Shown here: piece by piece, positions 25,567-34,877 of the stretch
How positions within the stretch are numbered: position 1 is the first letter of the stretch
Layout: every line of letters starts with the position of its first letter
Source of the DNA: Trichlorobacter thiogenes
GTDB taxonomy: Bacteria > Desulfobacterota > Desulfuromonadia > Geobacterales > Pseudopelobacteraceae
DNA length: 64,000 nt
NCBI RefSeq assembly: GCF_900167465.1
Contig: NZ_FUWR01000003.1
Span: 1-64,000 of the forward strand
Direction: 5' to 3'
Position numbers and translations under genes: made by a program
Notes under the pieces: model-generated
What the model saw: only the letters and a program-made list of their open reading frames with translations
Database searches by the model: none
Told to the model about the DNA's origin: nothing

Positions 25567-27660
25567 ATGACCTTTCAATTATCACGTCTTTTCACAACAT
25601 CCCTTGGTATCTGCATGCTCGCCGTTACCCTGACCTGTGCCGGTGCCGCAAACAGCAGCAATGAACAGCTCCGCAAAGCTTCCGGTCTGCTGCGTAACAA
25701 TCAGAATCAGGAGGCACTGCAGGCGGCACTTGCTGCCCCGGCAGATGGCCCCCGCAATCTGGTGGCTGGCGAAGCTGCCCTGCGCCTGAAACGGTACGAT
25801 GAGGCGGTCCGCTACCTGGCAGATGCAGAACGCAGCTATCCGCTACTGGCTGATATTGCTGCCAGCCTGAAGGCCGATGCGCTGTATGGCCAGAAAAAGT
25901 ATCGTGAGGCTGCTGCAGCCAGCGCTGCTGCCAAACTTTCAGCAACACCGGCAATCAGCCGCAGGATGGAAAAACTGGCTGCCGATGCACTGTTTGCAGC
26001 AGGGGATCTGAAGGCCGCCCTGGCAGCCTACCGCCAGTTCACGGCTCGCCACAGCCTGGGCAAAGACTCGGTTGATGCACAGCTTCAAACTGCACTCTGT
26101 CAGGAGCAGTTGGGGGATCTGCCCCAGGCCATACAGGGCTACCGTAGCATCCACCTGCAGCACCCTGCCGCTTCCGCAGCACCCAAGGCGCTTGAGCAGT
26201 TAAAGTCGCTGGAGAAGAAAGGGCGAAAAGAGGCAACCAGCTTTACGGCTGAAGAACAGTTCCAGCGGGGCTTGCTGCTGCTGGCAAACAATCAGCCCAA
26301 TGCAGCTGCCTGGGCCTTTGCCGGTATCCCGCGCACCAACCTGTCCGATGAACTGCTGGCCAGAATCGAGCTTAAATCAGGACAGGCCGCCATTAAACAG
26401 CGCCACTACTCCCTTGCCGAGCCGTTTCTGAAACGGGCACTAACCTCAAAAACACAAAGCACCCGTGATGAGGCCCGTTTGATGCTGGCCCGCCTTGAAG
26501 AAAGGCAGGGGGCTTCTGACAAGGCACTGGCCCGCCTGTTGTCCCTGGCATCAGAACGGGGAATATTGGCTGACGATGCCCTGTTGGAGGCGGCGTTGAT
26601 CAACAAGCATAATGGTCGTTTCAACGATGCCGCCCAGATTCTGCAACGACTGATCAAAGAGTTTCCCGCATCTGACCTGAAACCACGCGCCGGATGGGAA
26701 CTGGCCTGGGGGCAGTATCTTGCAGGCAATCTCTCAGCTGCCGAGGAGAGCCTGCAGCGTCTTTTCAAAGATAACGTCTATCGTGAACGGGCCTTGTATT
26801 GGCATGCCCGCACCAAAGAAAAGCAGAACAAACCATCTGAGGCCGAGCGCAGCTACAAACAGTTGCTGAATGATTTCCCCTATGGTTTTTACGCTGCCTG
26901 GCACCGCCTGCATACCAACAAACCAACGGGCTGGATGCCGTTACCCAACGGGATTCCTGAGCCGCCGTTCCCCGATGGAAGCCAACGGATTCAGGAGCTG
27001 GCATCCCTGGGAATGCTGGAAGAAGCCAGGACAGAGCTGGCTGCCTTCAAGCTGAAAAACACTGATAAAACTGCAGCCCCCGGACTTTCCCGTCTGCAGC
27101 AGCTGGCTGGTGACCTGCATGGTTCAATCATGACCTTTCACCAGAATCGGCCTGCCATTGTTGATCGCAGCAACCTGGCGTTCTGGGCGTTGGGCTATCC
27201 CCGTCCCTATGCAGAACAGTTCAGCCGTCACAGTGTAACAAACGGGCTTTCCGAGGCGCTGGTACTGTCCCTTGCCAAGGCAGAAAGCAGCTTCCGGGCC
27301 GATGTCAAGTCCCATGCTGGCGCCATTGGCCTGATGCAGATGATGCCGGCAACGGCCCGCATGACCGCTGGCGTAAAACCTAAAAATTTCAACCCGCTGA
27401 CGCTGACCAACCCTGAGTACAATATCCGGCTGGGCACCAAGCATCTGCGTGAACTGCTGAACCAGTACCACCAGGACACGGTCTACACCCTGGCGGCCTA
27501 CAATGCCGGGGCCGGAGCAGTCAACCGCTGGCGCAAATCCTTTGGCGAACTGCCACGGGATGAGTTTGTAGAAAACATCCCCTACCAGGAAACCCGCGAT
27601 TACGTTAAAAAGATTGTTGGTTACATGGGCGTTTACCGTTCCCTATACCGGATCCAATAG
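25567..27660 (+). CDS. slt: Soluble lytic transglycosylase, Slt70-like
   Basis: A 697-residue periplasmic muramidase-like enzyme forming 1,6-anhydro ends in peptidoglycan. A signal peptide (about 1-29) is followed by a long superhelix of tetratricopeptide-like repeats (about 35-520). The C-terminal SLT domain has AKAESSFRADVKSHAGAIGL with catalytic Glu, LMQMMPATARMTA, and LAAYNAGAGAVNRW. ATG 25567 starts the signal peptide; the extension to 25423 has no signal features. It is followed 15 bases later by a deacetylase gene, suggesting joint action on cell-wall glycans. Confidence 0.88.
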   Translation: MTFQLSRLFTTSLGICMLAVTLTCAGAANSSNEQLRKASGLLRNNQNQEALQAALAAPADGPRNLVAGEAALRLKRYDEAVRYLADAERSYPLLADIAASLKADALYGQKKYREAAAASAAAKLSATPAISRRMEKLAADALFAAGDLKAALAAYRQFTARHSLGKDSVDAQLQTALCQEQLGDLPQAIQGYRSIHLQHPAASAAPKALEQLKSLEKKGRKEATSFTAEEQFQRGLLLLANNQPNAAAWAFAGIPRTNLSDELLARIELKSGQAAIKQRHYSLAEPFLKRALTSKTQSTRDEARLMLARLEERQGASDKALARLLSLASERGILADDALLEAALINKHNGRFNDAAQILQRLIKEFPASDLKPRAGWELAWGQYLAGNLSAAEESLQRLFKDNVYRERALYWHARTKEKQNKPSEAERSYKQLLNDFPYGFYAAWHRLHTNKPTGWMPLPNGIPEPPFPDGSQRIQELASLGMLEEARTELAAFKLKNTDKTAAPGLSRLQQLAGDLHGSIMTFHQNRPAIVDRSNLAFWALGYPRPYAEQFSRHSVTNGLSEALVLSLAKAESSFRADVKSHAGAIGLMQMMPATARMTAGVKPKNFNPLTLTNPEYNIRLGTKHLRELLNQYHQDTVYTLAAYNAGAGAVNRWRKSFGELPRDEFVENIPYQETRDYVKKIVGYMGVYRSLYRIQ

Positions 27661-27675
27661 CAGGAGGAGGAACAG

Positions 27676-28467
27676 ATGACCAAACTAGCCCTGTTCAGCA
27701 TCGTGCTGTTGCTTTTGATATCGACCCTGAGCCAGGCCGGTCCGGCAGAATCAATGCAACAGTTGACCGAGCGGATTGCAGCCGGATTCAAGACCGCCAA
27801 GCCGACCCAATGGGGTGAAAACGTGCCCGGCGTGCGCACCCGGCTTGCCACCTCAGACAAGGTGCTGGCCCTGACCCTGGATGCCTGCGGTTCCCCCAAG
27901 GGTAAAGGGGTTGATCAGAAGCTGATTGATTTTCTGGCACAGCAGCAGATTCCTGCCACGCTCTTCATCAATGCCCGCTGGATTGATGCCAACCCGGAGC
28001 TGTTTAAGCAGCTGGCAAACAACCCGCTGTTTGAGATTGCCAACCACGGTATGTGGCACAAACCGGCCTCAGTCAATGGCCGATCCATCTACGGTATAGC
28101 AGGCACAAAAGATGCATCTGAACTGGTACAGGAAATAGAGCTGAACGCCCGCAAGATTGAAGGACTGACCGGCAAGCGCCCACGCTTCTACCGTTCCGGC
28201 ACCGCCTATTACGATGAATTTGCCGTGCAGGTTTCACAGGCATTGGGACATGACGTAATCGGATTTTCTGTGCTGGGTGATGCCGGTGCCAGCTACAGCG
28301 CAGCCCAGGTCAAGACCGCCCTGCTGACCTCTAAACCAGGCGATATCATCATCGCCCATATGAACCACCCGGAGGCAGGTACCGGCGCAGGGATTATCGC
28401 CGCCATGCCGGAGCTGAAGAAGCGTGGCTTCAAATTTGTCAAACTGTCGGACTACCCGATGAAGTAG
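27676..28467 (+). CDS. Polysaccharide deacetylase (NodB domain), exported
   Basis: A 263-residue protein with a signal peptide (about 1-22). The NodB fold shows motif 1 as LALTLDAC, with one Asp rather than Asp-Asp, motif 2 as NHGMWH (H-x3-H type), RFYRSGTAYYDE as motif 3, and IIIAHMNHP as motif 5. It should remove acetyl groups from a cell-surface or wall glycan. The single-Asp motif 1 occurs in some active members. AGGAGGAGG precedes the ATG. It lies in a run with slt and a glutamine amidotransferase gene. Confidence 0.82.
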   Translation: MTKLALFSIVLLLLISTLSQAGPAESMQQLTERIAAGFKTAKPTQWGENVPGVRTRLATSDKVLALTLDACGSPKGKGVDQKLIDFLAQQQIPATLFINARWIDANPELFKQLANNPLFEIANHGMWHKPASVNGRSIYGIAGTKDASELVQEIELNARKIEGLTGKRPRFYRSGTAYYDEFAVQVSQALGHDVIGFSVLGDAGASYSAAQVKTALLTSKPGDIIIAHMNHPEAGTGAGIIAAMPELKKRGFKFVKLSDYPMK

Positions 28468-28473
28468 GTGTCA

Positions 28474-29157
28474 ATGCTCCATATCATCCAAAACGATCCA
28501 GAGGTCCCACCCGGTAACCTTGCTGAAAACCTGGTTGATCTGGGAGTACCCTTCCAGCTCCACCAGATCTACCGTGGTGAGGCGCTGCCCAGCCCGGCTG
28601 CTATGACTGCCCTGATTGTGCTGGGGGGCGCCATGGGAGCCAATGACGATGATCGTTTCCCCTTCCTTTCACCGCTTAGACAGTTGATCCGCAGCTGTCT
28701 TGAACAGGAGATCCCCTATCTGGGGATCTGTCTGGGCGGACAGCTGCTGGCAGCAGCTTCCGGCAGTCCGGTGGTTTCCTGTCGCTGGGAAGAATTGGGC
28801 ACCCTGCAGGTCAGCCTGACGCACAAAGGGGAGGCAGACCCGCTCTTCCACGGCATCCCCTCCCCCTTTAGCACCTTCCAATGGCACCATGACAGCTTTG
28901 ATCTACCAGACCGTGCCGTACTGCTGGCATCATCACCCGCCTGCCCCCACCAGGCCTTCAGGCTCGGCAGCAACGCCTGGGGTTTGCAGTTTCACCCGGA
29001 GGTAGATGAGCAGATTATTCGCACCTGGGCCGCCTGGGACCCGGCCACCGCCTGCCGTACCGAACTGCTGGTGGCTGACTTTCAGGCTGCACACAGCGGG
29101 TATCAACAGACTGCCAAACGGATGCTGCAGAACTTCCTGCAGACAATTCAATCCTAA
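28474..29157 (+). CDS. Class I glutamine amidotransferase-like protein
   Basis: A 227-residue GATase1 domain protein. The nucleophile is in GICLGGQLLA, the His-Glu pair in LQFHPEVDE, and the oxyanion Gly region is VLGGAMGAND. It has no synthetase domain, so the acceptor is unknown; similar stand-alone proteins include GMP-synthase-like amidotransferases and peptidases. ATG 28474 is 6 bases after the deacetylase stop; GTG 28468 is also possible. Confidence 0.82.
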   Translation: MLHIIQNDPEVPPGNLAENLVDLGVPFQLHQIYRGEALPSPAAMTALIVLGGAMGANDDDRFPFLSPLRQLIRSCLEQEIPYLGICLGGQLLAAASGSPVVSCRWEELGTLQVSLTHKGEADPLFHGIPSPFSTFQWHHDSFDLPDRAVLLASSPACPHQAFRLGSNAWGLQFHPEVDEQIIRTWAAWDPATACRTELLVADFQAAHSGYQQTAKRMLQNFLQTIQS

Positions 29158-29164
29158 AAACTTC

Positions 29165-29290
29165 TCACGCGGAGACGCAGAGACGCGAAGAACAAAATCA
29201 GGCAATTATTTGTATTTTTAATCAGCCGGGCTATTCCTTACCATTAGGTAACCACCTGATTTTCTCCGCGAGCTTCGCGGCTCCGCGTGA
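29165..29290. repeat. Long intergenic inverted repeat, CGCGGAG/CGCAGAG family
   Basis: TCACGCGGAG (29165-29174) and CTCCGCGTGA (29281-29290) are perfect outer arms. GACGCAGAGACGCGAAG inside is partly matched by CGAGCTTCGCGGC. It separates two convergent genes. Confidence 0.75.
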
Positions 29291-29316
29291 AAAATTGCCG
29301 TTTTCAGACTAAATAA

Positions 29317-32300
29317 CTACGCTGCCCCGCCTAATCTCTTCACCACTGCCAGAATCTGATCAGCCGGCACCGGACGGGAATGGATAAAGCCCTGAATATA
29401 GGTACAGCCGATCTGCTGGAGAATCTCCAGCTGTTCCTGCTCTTCCACCCCTTCTGCAACGGTCTTCATATCCAGGTTGGTGGCAAGACTTACCACTGAC
29501 TGCGCAATGGCCCGATCTCCTGAATTATGGGCCAGATCCCTGACAAAGGAGCGGTCTATCTTGAGGATCGTCACCGGGAAGTTCTTCAGATAGCTTAAGG
29601 ATGAGTAGCCGGTTCCGAAATCATCAATGGATATCCCGCAGCCCAATGAACGGAGCTGTTCCAACACCCGTACCGCATCATCAGGTTTATCCACCAGAGC
29701 GCTTTCAGTCAGCTCAAGCTCCAGATTTTCCGGTTGAATACCGGTTTCATCAATCAGCGCAGCAATCCGCTCAATCAAGGCCGGTGACTTAAACTGTACC
29801 GCAGAAAGGTTAACCGCCATGCTCAGCTGAATACCCTGCTGCTGCCATAGCAGCTGTTGCTGACAGGCAGTACGCAGCACCCACTCGCCAATCGGGATAA
29901 TCTGACGGGTCTCTTCAGCCAACGGGATAAAACGCATTGGTGAGACCATCCCGAACTCCGGGCTGTTCCAACGCAGCAGCGCCTCCACACCAATCACCTG
30001 ACCAGTTGCCACACTTACCTTGGGTTGGTAGTGCAGCTCCAGCTCTCCTCGATCAAGTATATGCCGCAAGCCATGCTCCATGGCGATCCGGTCGCGGAAA
30101 CTGTTATTAAGTTCTTCCGAAAAGAAGCGGAAGGTATTTTTCCCCTCGGCCTTGGCATGGTACAGCGCGATATCGGCATGTTTGCCCAGCACCTTGGCAT
30201 CAGCACCATCTTTGGGATACATCGCAATACCGACACTGGAGGTCACCACCACCTCACGCCCTTCCAGCTGCATCGGCTCTGCTGCAACGTCAACCAGTTT
30301 CTGTGCTATCGGCACCACGTCCTGATCATGGCGGATATCATGCAATATCACGGCAAATTCATCCCCGCCCAACCGGCAGACAACATCATCATCCCGCAGG
30401 GTCTTCGTAAAACGGCTGGCCATCTCACGCAACAGTTTGTCGCCTGCCGGATGCCCCATGCTGTCATTGATATGCTTGAAGCTATCCAGATCAAGATAGA
30501 GCAGTGCGGCGCCAATTGCCTGACGACGGCTGCGTCGCAGGGCAAGATCAAGACGGTCCTGCAGCATGCGACGATTGGGAAGATCGGTCAGCGGATCATA
30601 GTAGGCCAGACGTTCAATGGTGGCCTCAGCGTTTTTGCGCTCGTTGATATCCTCCACATTGGCAATAAAGTGGGTTATCTCGCCATCTTCATTATGCAAC
30701 GGGCTGATGGAGGCGATGGACCAGTAGACCTCGCCATTCCGACGGCGGTTGAGCAGTTCCCCCCGCCATTCCTCGCCTGAAAGAATTGTCCTCCAGAGAT
30801 TGTCGAACACCTCACGGGGGGTTACGTCGGACTTGAGAATACGCGGATTCTTGCCGATCGCCTCCTCAGGGGTATAACCGGTCAGCTGGGTAAATTTTTT
30901 GTTAACATATTCAATCGCACCATGCACGTCAGTGATCAGCACCGCGCTGGCACTGTTTTCAATCCCATGGGTCAGTTTACGCAGAAAATCTTCACTCTTT
31001 TTACGCTCGGTAATATCCCGGATTGATTCAATCGCACCGACCCGCTGCCCGGCAGCATCATAGAGCGGCACCCCGGTAGCCCAAACGTATGCCCCTTTAC
31101 CACCATGCAGGGCCGGGCAAAAGGTTTCGGCATCCAGGATCTCACCGGTGCGTCGTACCTGCGTGTATTTGGCGGCAAGTTGCTCATCATCCATATCCAG
31201 AAGATCAAGCAGCTGGTTTCGACGTTCTCCGTAAAAGGGAATGGTGTATTCATGATCCCCCTTGCCGACCATATCTTCCTTGGAAACGCCGGTCATCTTT
31301 TCCATGGCGCGGTTCCAGATCACCACTTTTTTGTCATTATCGATAACAAAGGCAGCATCAGGAAGAAAATCAATAATATCTCTTAGTTGCTGCTTGGTAC
31401 TCAACAAGGCCTGCTCTGCATCAAGCGCCAGATGCAGCTGTTCCCGCTGAAACCGTTGAAAACCGGCCAAGGCACCTATTGCAATCAGCGCGATAACGCC
31501 AAAGGTAATCCCCTGACTTATCGCATGAGACCGCCACCCCCTGAATATGGCCGCACTGTTTCGTCCAGTAGCTACTACCAATGCTTTATCCATGTTCAGC
31601 CCGGCCGGCTGAATTGAATAAATAGCCATCAATCGCTTCTCGCCGGTCGCATAGACCGTTCCGCTCAGGACATTTTCGCGTTTGCCGCTGGTGATATGAC
31701 GGGTAAAGAAGGACCCGGACTTTGCAAGATTCAAGCCCTGCTGCCCTGGTCGATCCGGCACCATCAGAAACTGAATCCCATCGCCATGGGCAAGTGACGA
31801 CCACATGTCAGGACTGTAGTTAATTGAACCAAGCAGGGTTTTGAAGTACTCAGGGTCAAGGGTTGTAGCGACAATACCGTTAAAACGTCCACCGGCATCA
31901 CGCATAACCCGCACAAGATTCATACCCCAGACGCCCGAGCTGGTTTTAAAGGGATGAGTAACAAACAAGACATCAGGATCAGGATTCTTTATGGCCGTTT
32001 GAAAACAGTCCTCCCTGCTTAGATCAGAGCCGATCAACAACTTTCTGTTTGAGTGCCTGACAATACCGGTTCGATCAACCGTAAAGACGGTTCGTACCCC
32101 TGCAATCCCATGAGCCTCAAACTCCAGCTCCTTGTTACGAACCACATCTCCCCACGTATCAGGAGGACTGTTCCGTAATTCATCGCGGATATGCTGCATC
32201 AATTGAGCGGTTCCCTGCAACTGAGCGCTCAGGTTTGCATTCACTACCCGTACCTGAGTCAACAGCCGCTGCTGTTCACCAGTCAGGACATCGGTATAGA

Positions 32301-32391
32301 TTTTATACAGGTTATGGACAATAGAGCCTGCAAGCAGCAGCAACACCAGCAGCAGCACCCCCCACTGTCCAAGAAACTTGTCCCGATTCAT
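29317..32391 (-). CDS. Membrane sensor with Cache-like, PAS-PAS, GGDEF and EAL domains
   Basis: A 1024-residue cyclic-di-GMP signalling protein. TM1 (about 6-28) and TM2 (about 290-312) bracket a periplasmic dCACHE-like domain. Two PAS domains follow (LRDIIDFLPDAAFVIDNDKK and GIENSASAVLITDVHGAIEY). The GGDEF domain has an intact RLGGDEFAV, so it may make c-di-GMP. The EAL domain has GVEALLRW, DDFGTGYSSLSYL and AEGVE, so it may also degrade it. I chose ATG 32391, in front of TM1 with AGGG upstream, over 32499. The ligand is unknown. Confidence 0.88.
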   Translation of the reverse strand: MNRDKFLGQWGVLLLVLLLLAGSIVHNLYKIYTDVLTGEQQRLLTQVRVVNANLSAQLQGTAQLMQHIRDELRNSPPDTWGDVVRNKELEFEAHGIAGVRTVFTVDRTGIVRHSNRKLLIGSDLSREDCFQTAIKNPDPDVLFVTHPFKTSSGVWGMNLVRVMRDAGGRFNGIVATTLDPEYFKTLLGSINYSPDMWSSLAHGDGIQFLMVPDRPGQQGLNLAKSGSFFTRHITSGKRENVLSGTVYATGEKRLMAIYSIQPAGLNMDKALVVATGRNSAAIFRGWRSHAISQGITFGVIALIAIGALAGFQRFQREQLHLALDAEQALLSTKQQLRDIIDFLPDAAFVIDNDKKVVIWNRAMEKMTGVSKEDMVGKGDHEYTIPFYGERRNQLLDLLDMDDEQLAAKYTQVRRTGEILDAETFCPALHGGKGAYVWATGVPLYDAAGQRVGAIESIRDITERKKSEDFLRKLTHGIENSASAVLITDVHGAIEYVNKKFTQLTGYTPEEAIGKNPRILKSDVTPREVFDNLWRTILSGEEWRGELLNRRRNGEVYWSIASISPLHNEDGEITHFIANVEDINERKNAEATIERLAYYDPLTDLPNRRMLQDRLDLALRRSRRQAIGAALLYLDLDSFKHINDSMGHPAGDKLLREMASRFTKTLRDDDVVCRLGGDEFAVILHDIRHDQDVVPIAQKLVDVAAEPMQLEGREVVVTSSVGIAMYPKDGADAKVLGKHADIALYHAKAEGKNTFRFFSEELNNSFRDRIAMEHGLRHILDRGELELHYQPKVSVATGQVIGVEALLRWNSPEFGMVSPMRFIPLAEETRQIIPIGEWVLRTACQQQLLWQQQGIQLSMAVNLSAVQFKSPALIERIAALIDETGIQPENLELELTESALVDKPDDAVRVLEQLRSLGCGISIDDFGTGYSSLSYLKNFPVTILKIDRSFVRDLAHNSGDRAIAQSVVSLATNLDMKTVAEGVEEQEQLEILQQIGCTYIQGFIHSRPVPADQILAVVKRLGGAA

Positions 32392-32556
32392 GCGCACCCT
32401 GTTAACTCCTCGCATAGTGTCATCATTTACCCGAACCACCACGTCCTGCAGCACGAAGCATTTACAGCTAAATCTATAGGGTAAATACCCTAGTTCCATA
32501 AAATGTCAACCACTATGGACAAATAAGACAATTTTAATCCGAATATAGATACAAAT

Positions 32557-32588
32557 AGAGGGCTGCACCGGTTAAGGAACAGCCCTCT
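32557..32588 (-). terminator. Hairpin after the octaheme cytochrome gene
   Basis: A 9-bp stem AGAGGGCTG/CAGCCCTCT with a 14-base loop lies 28 bases after the minus-strand stop. ATTTGTAT follows on the minus strand, so the T run is weak. Confidence 0.6.
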
Positions 32589-32615
32589 GCGTGCTGTGGA
32601 TCCAGCGTAAAAGAG

Positions 32616-34241
32616 CTACTTTTTAGGTTCTTCCTTCTTGTTTGCCACTGCCAGGGCATCATTCAGGATCTTGACCCCGGCCTTGGAGGCGGCAATGGAA
32701 CCGGTCAGGGTTTCACGGGCCAGTGACGGATTATGGAAACCGTCAGAGTTCTCAGCGGTCCAGTACTCCCACAACACATGGGCTTCTTCATGCTTGGCCC
32801 GGGCCTGATCCAGCACTGCAGGGGCAACACCGGCACGGGAGGCCACCAGATAGGTGTCGATCAGCTGACCCAGCCAGTACTCTGCCTTGCGCATCTTGCC
32901 TTTGGTGTAGTTACGGATGGTGTCGATCTGCCACTTGGCCTTCTCAACACTGGAATCTTTATGGCAGCTGATGCAGGACTCTTTGGCCATATTGATCGGC
33001 TTGACCACACCGTGGGTGGAGTACGGCTTACCGTCTTTCCCCTTCAGCTTGGGCATATGGCACTGATGACACTGCACACCGGCCTTGTCATGGACTGAAC
33101 CGGCATAGGTCTCTGTCTCGGGGTGTTGCAGTTTGATCAGACGGGCACCGGTTATTGCATGCTTGAAGTCAAAGAAATCAAGCTGCTTGTAGTGGGCCAG
33201 GATCTCCTTGGCATTCTTGAGCGGGAAGTGGTTGGTGCGGTCTGAGGCAAAGGTCACCGGCTTACCATCGCTCCACTGGGTACCGGGGTTACAGTTGTAC
33301 TCAACATGACACTGGGCACACATCATGCGAGAATCGGTCTTTTCCATCACGCCGATCTTGCGGAAACCGTCACGGAAGGAGACTACCTTCAGGTCTGTCT
33401 TGCCGTTTTTGGCAAAGATATTCTTGGCCGGATCCTTGTCAATGGCGGCAATCAAGGCATCACGGATCACGCGGGGCTGGGTGCCGTGGGGGTCGTGGCA
33501 CTCGATACAGCCGACCGGGTTGTGGACATCCTTCATAACATCATTCACATTGGAGGTACGGTCAAACTTGCCCCCCTTCTCACCCAGATACTTCCACTTC
33601 AGGATCAGGTCAGAGGTCTTGCACTGGATACAGGTCGGATTACCGGCCATGGCGGTCTCGGTCAGTTTGGCGCTGGCCCCTTTATCCTCCAGCACATCCC
33701 AAGTCTTACCGACCTTGTCATAGTTCTTCCAGCCACCTTTAAACTGGTAACGTCCGCCCTGGAAACGATCCACCGCAAACTGGTCAACCACCATAAAGGC
33801 ATGGCCGCGGGGCTCGGCATGCTCAAAGGTAAAGCCGTGACCTGCCAGCAGCTTGTCCTGCATTGGCGAACGGCCGGTTGGCACCCCTTTTTCCTTACGG
33901 GAGCCGCCATCAGGATAGTGCGGGGTAAAGAAGCTCTGATACTGATTCTTGTGACAGGAACCACAGACCGCCGGGTCCAGCTTGGTCACCGGCCTGGTGT
34001 CTGGGCCGGGGTTGGCCAGGTGCTCCTTGGTCTTGTCGTGACAGACCGAACAGGCCAGTGCGGCATGTTTGGATGCCTCTTTAAGCGCCTTTACCTCACT
34101 GTGGCACATGTAGCACTGCTCACGCCCATCATTGGCAGGCTTGGCTGCCGGTTTGGCCTTGGGGGCTGCCAGCGAAGGGATCGCCAGCAGGGCGCCAAGC
34201 CCGACAATAGTTGCTGCAACTGCCAGTCTCTGTTTCAGCAT
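32616..34241 (-). CDS. Octaheme cytochrome c nitrite reductase (ONR/TvNiR type)
   Basis: A 541-residue exported cytochrome, signal peptide about 1-25 (SLAA). Eight heme motifs occur at Cys43, 64, 93, 204, 245, 308, 391 and 423. Seven are CxxCH and the fourth is CIQCK with Lys208, the order of octaheme nitrite reductases. Arg145, Tyr315 and His373 match the catalytic set. Tyr315-x-Cys317 (EYNC) matches the Tyr-Cys crosslink pair known in Thioalkalivibrio ONR. Glu314, Lys370 and Gln372 keep the NrfA calcium ligands. It should reduce nitrite, and perhaps hydroxylamine, to ammonium in the periplasm. A NapF-like ferredoxin gene precedes it by 34 bases. Confidence 0.9.
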   Translation of the reverse strand: MLKQRLAVAATIVGLGALLAIPSLAAPKAKPAAKPANDGREQCYMCHSEVKALKEASKHAALACSVCHDKTKEHLANPGPDTRPVTKLDPAVCGSCHKNQYQSFFTPHYPDGGSRKEKGVPTGRSPMQDKLLAGHGFTFEHAEPRGHAFMVVDQFAVDRFQGGRYQFKGGWKNYDKVGKTWDVLEDKGASAKLTETAMAGNPTCIQCKTSDLILKWKYLGEKGGKFDRTSNVNDVMKDVHNPVGCIECHDPHGTQPRVIRDALIAAIDKDPAKNIFAKNGKTDLKVVSFRDGFRKIGVMEKTDSRMMCAQCHVEYNCNPGTQWSDGKPVTFASDRTNHFPLKNAKEILAHYKQLDFFDFKHAITGARLIKLQHPETETYAGSVHDKAGVQCHQCHMPKLKGKDGKPYSTHGVVKPINMAKESCISCHKDSSVEKAKWQIDTIRNYTKGKMRKAEYWLGQLIDTYLVASRAGVAPAVLDQARAKHEEAHVLWEYWTAENSDGFHNPSLARETLTGSIAASKAGVKILNDALAVANKKEEPKK

Positions 34242-34275
34242 ACCGTATTCTCCTCTCTTCTGGATGTTGGTGAAA

Positions 34276-34638
34276 CTATTCGCCTGAACTCACTTCAGCG
34301 CGTATCCGCAGCGTAATCGCCTTGGGGGTAACCGGACAGACATACAGACAGCTAGCGCAGCCGGTGCAGCGGGTTGCATCAATCCTGATCCCCTCCCCCA
34401 TCACCACCACAATTGCCTGCTGTTCACATTTTTCAACACAACTGAAACAGCCGCAGTTGCGGGCCAGGCAACGCTCATTGCGCGGCACTGCCACCATCGG
34501 CTGATCTCCGTAGGGTAGCTCAGAAGACTCTTCAGCTGCTTCCACGTTCGGCTGCTGCACCATGCCGGATGCCTTCAGTAGTGTATCACCCAACGAAAAC
34601 AGGCCTTTTCTGAAAAACTCCTTCCGTGAAAGCGTCAC
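34276..34638 (-). CDS. NapF-like 4Fe-4S ferredoxin
   Basis: A 120-residue protein. The N-terminus TLSRKEFFRKGLFSLGDT is like the NapF leader. Cysteine sets CLARNCGCFSCVEKC and CTGCASCLYVCP could bind two [4Fe-4S] clusters. The start is chosen at GTG 34638, preceded by GGGAAGGA; GTG 34662 is an alternative. It is upstream of the octaheme nitrite reductase and should pass electrons to it or help its assembly, but cellular location is uncertain. Confidence 0.78.
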   Translation of the reverse strand: MTLSRKEFFRKGLFSLGDTLLKASGMVQQPNVEAAEESSELPYGDQPMVAVPRNERCLARNCGCFSCVEKCEQQAIVVVMGEGIRIDATRCTGCASCLYVCPVTPKAITLRIRAEVSSGE

Positions 34639-34751
34639 CTCACACCATCCTTCCCTATTCACTCACCCTGCCCGCTGCCTGTTGCGGGGTAGCATTGCAA
34701 GATGCAGGCAAAGCTGATGTATGCATCTTACAGATAAGCTTGTACCGCGTG

Positions 34752-34767
34752 TTTGACCAAAGTCAAA
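34752..34767. promoter_or_regulatory. CRP/FNR-type dyad TTTGAC-N4-GTCAAA
   Basis: A perfect 16-bp palindrome lies 114 bases upstream of the ferredoxin-octaheme operon and 44 bases upstream of the -35 box of the divergent peroxiredoxin gene. A second perfect copy of the TTGAC-N4-GTCAA core lies at 35892 and a near match at 52015. Confidence 0.6.
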
Positions 34768-34810
34768 TTCGTTTTAAACTACTGTTTTAATATATACAAA
34801 TTACCAAATG

Positions 34811-34839
34811 TTGACTTTTTCACTGTATAGTGTATACAG
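34811..34839 (+). promoter_or_regulatory. Sigma-70-type promoter with overlapping operator dyad
   Basis: TTGACT (34811-34816) and TATACA (34833-34838) are spaced by 16 bases. The perfect dyad CTGTATA-GTG-TATACAG (34823-34839) covers the -10 box, which suggests repression. The 17-bp length differs by one base from the enterobacterial LexA box, so LexA is unlikely. It drives the peroxiredoxin-rubrerythrin pair. Confidence 0.58.
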
Positions 34840-34877
34840 CTTTGTATCCGTATATTTATCAGGAGCAGACACACACT

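Noticed and set aside
33306-34316. 336-codon frame antisense to the octaheme nitrite reductase
   Set aside because: It mirrors the codon bias of the real gene on the other strand; the protein has no domain features.
34695-34711. Sigma-54 promoter for the ferredoxin-octaheme operon on the minus strand (TTTGCCTGCATCTTGCA)
   Set aside because: The -12 element is good, but the -24 element lacks the GG pair; kept only as a weak possibility.
34823-34839. LexA (SOS) box, suggested by CTGTATA...TATACAG
   Set aside because: Spacing is one base longer than the enterobacterial box, and Geobacter LexA is reported to use a different motif. The downstream genes are peroxide-related.
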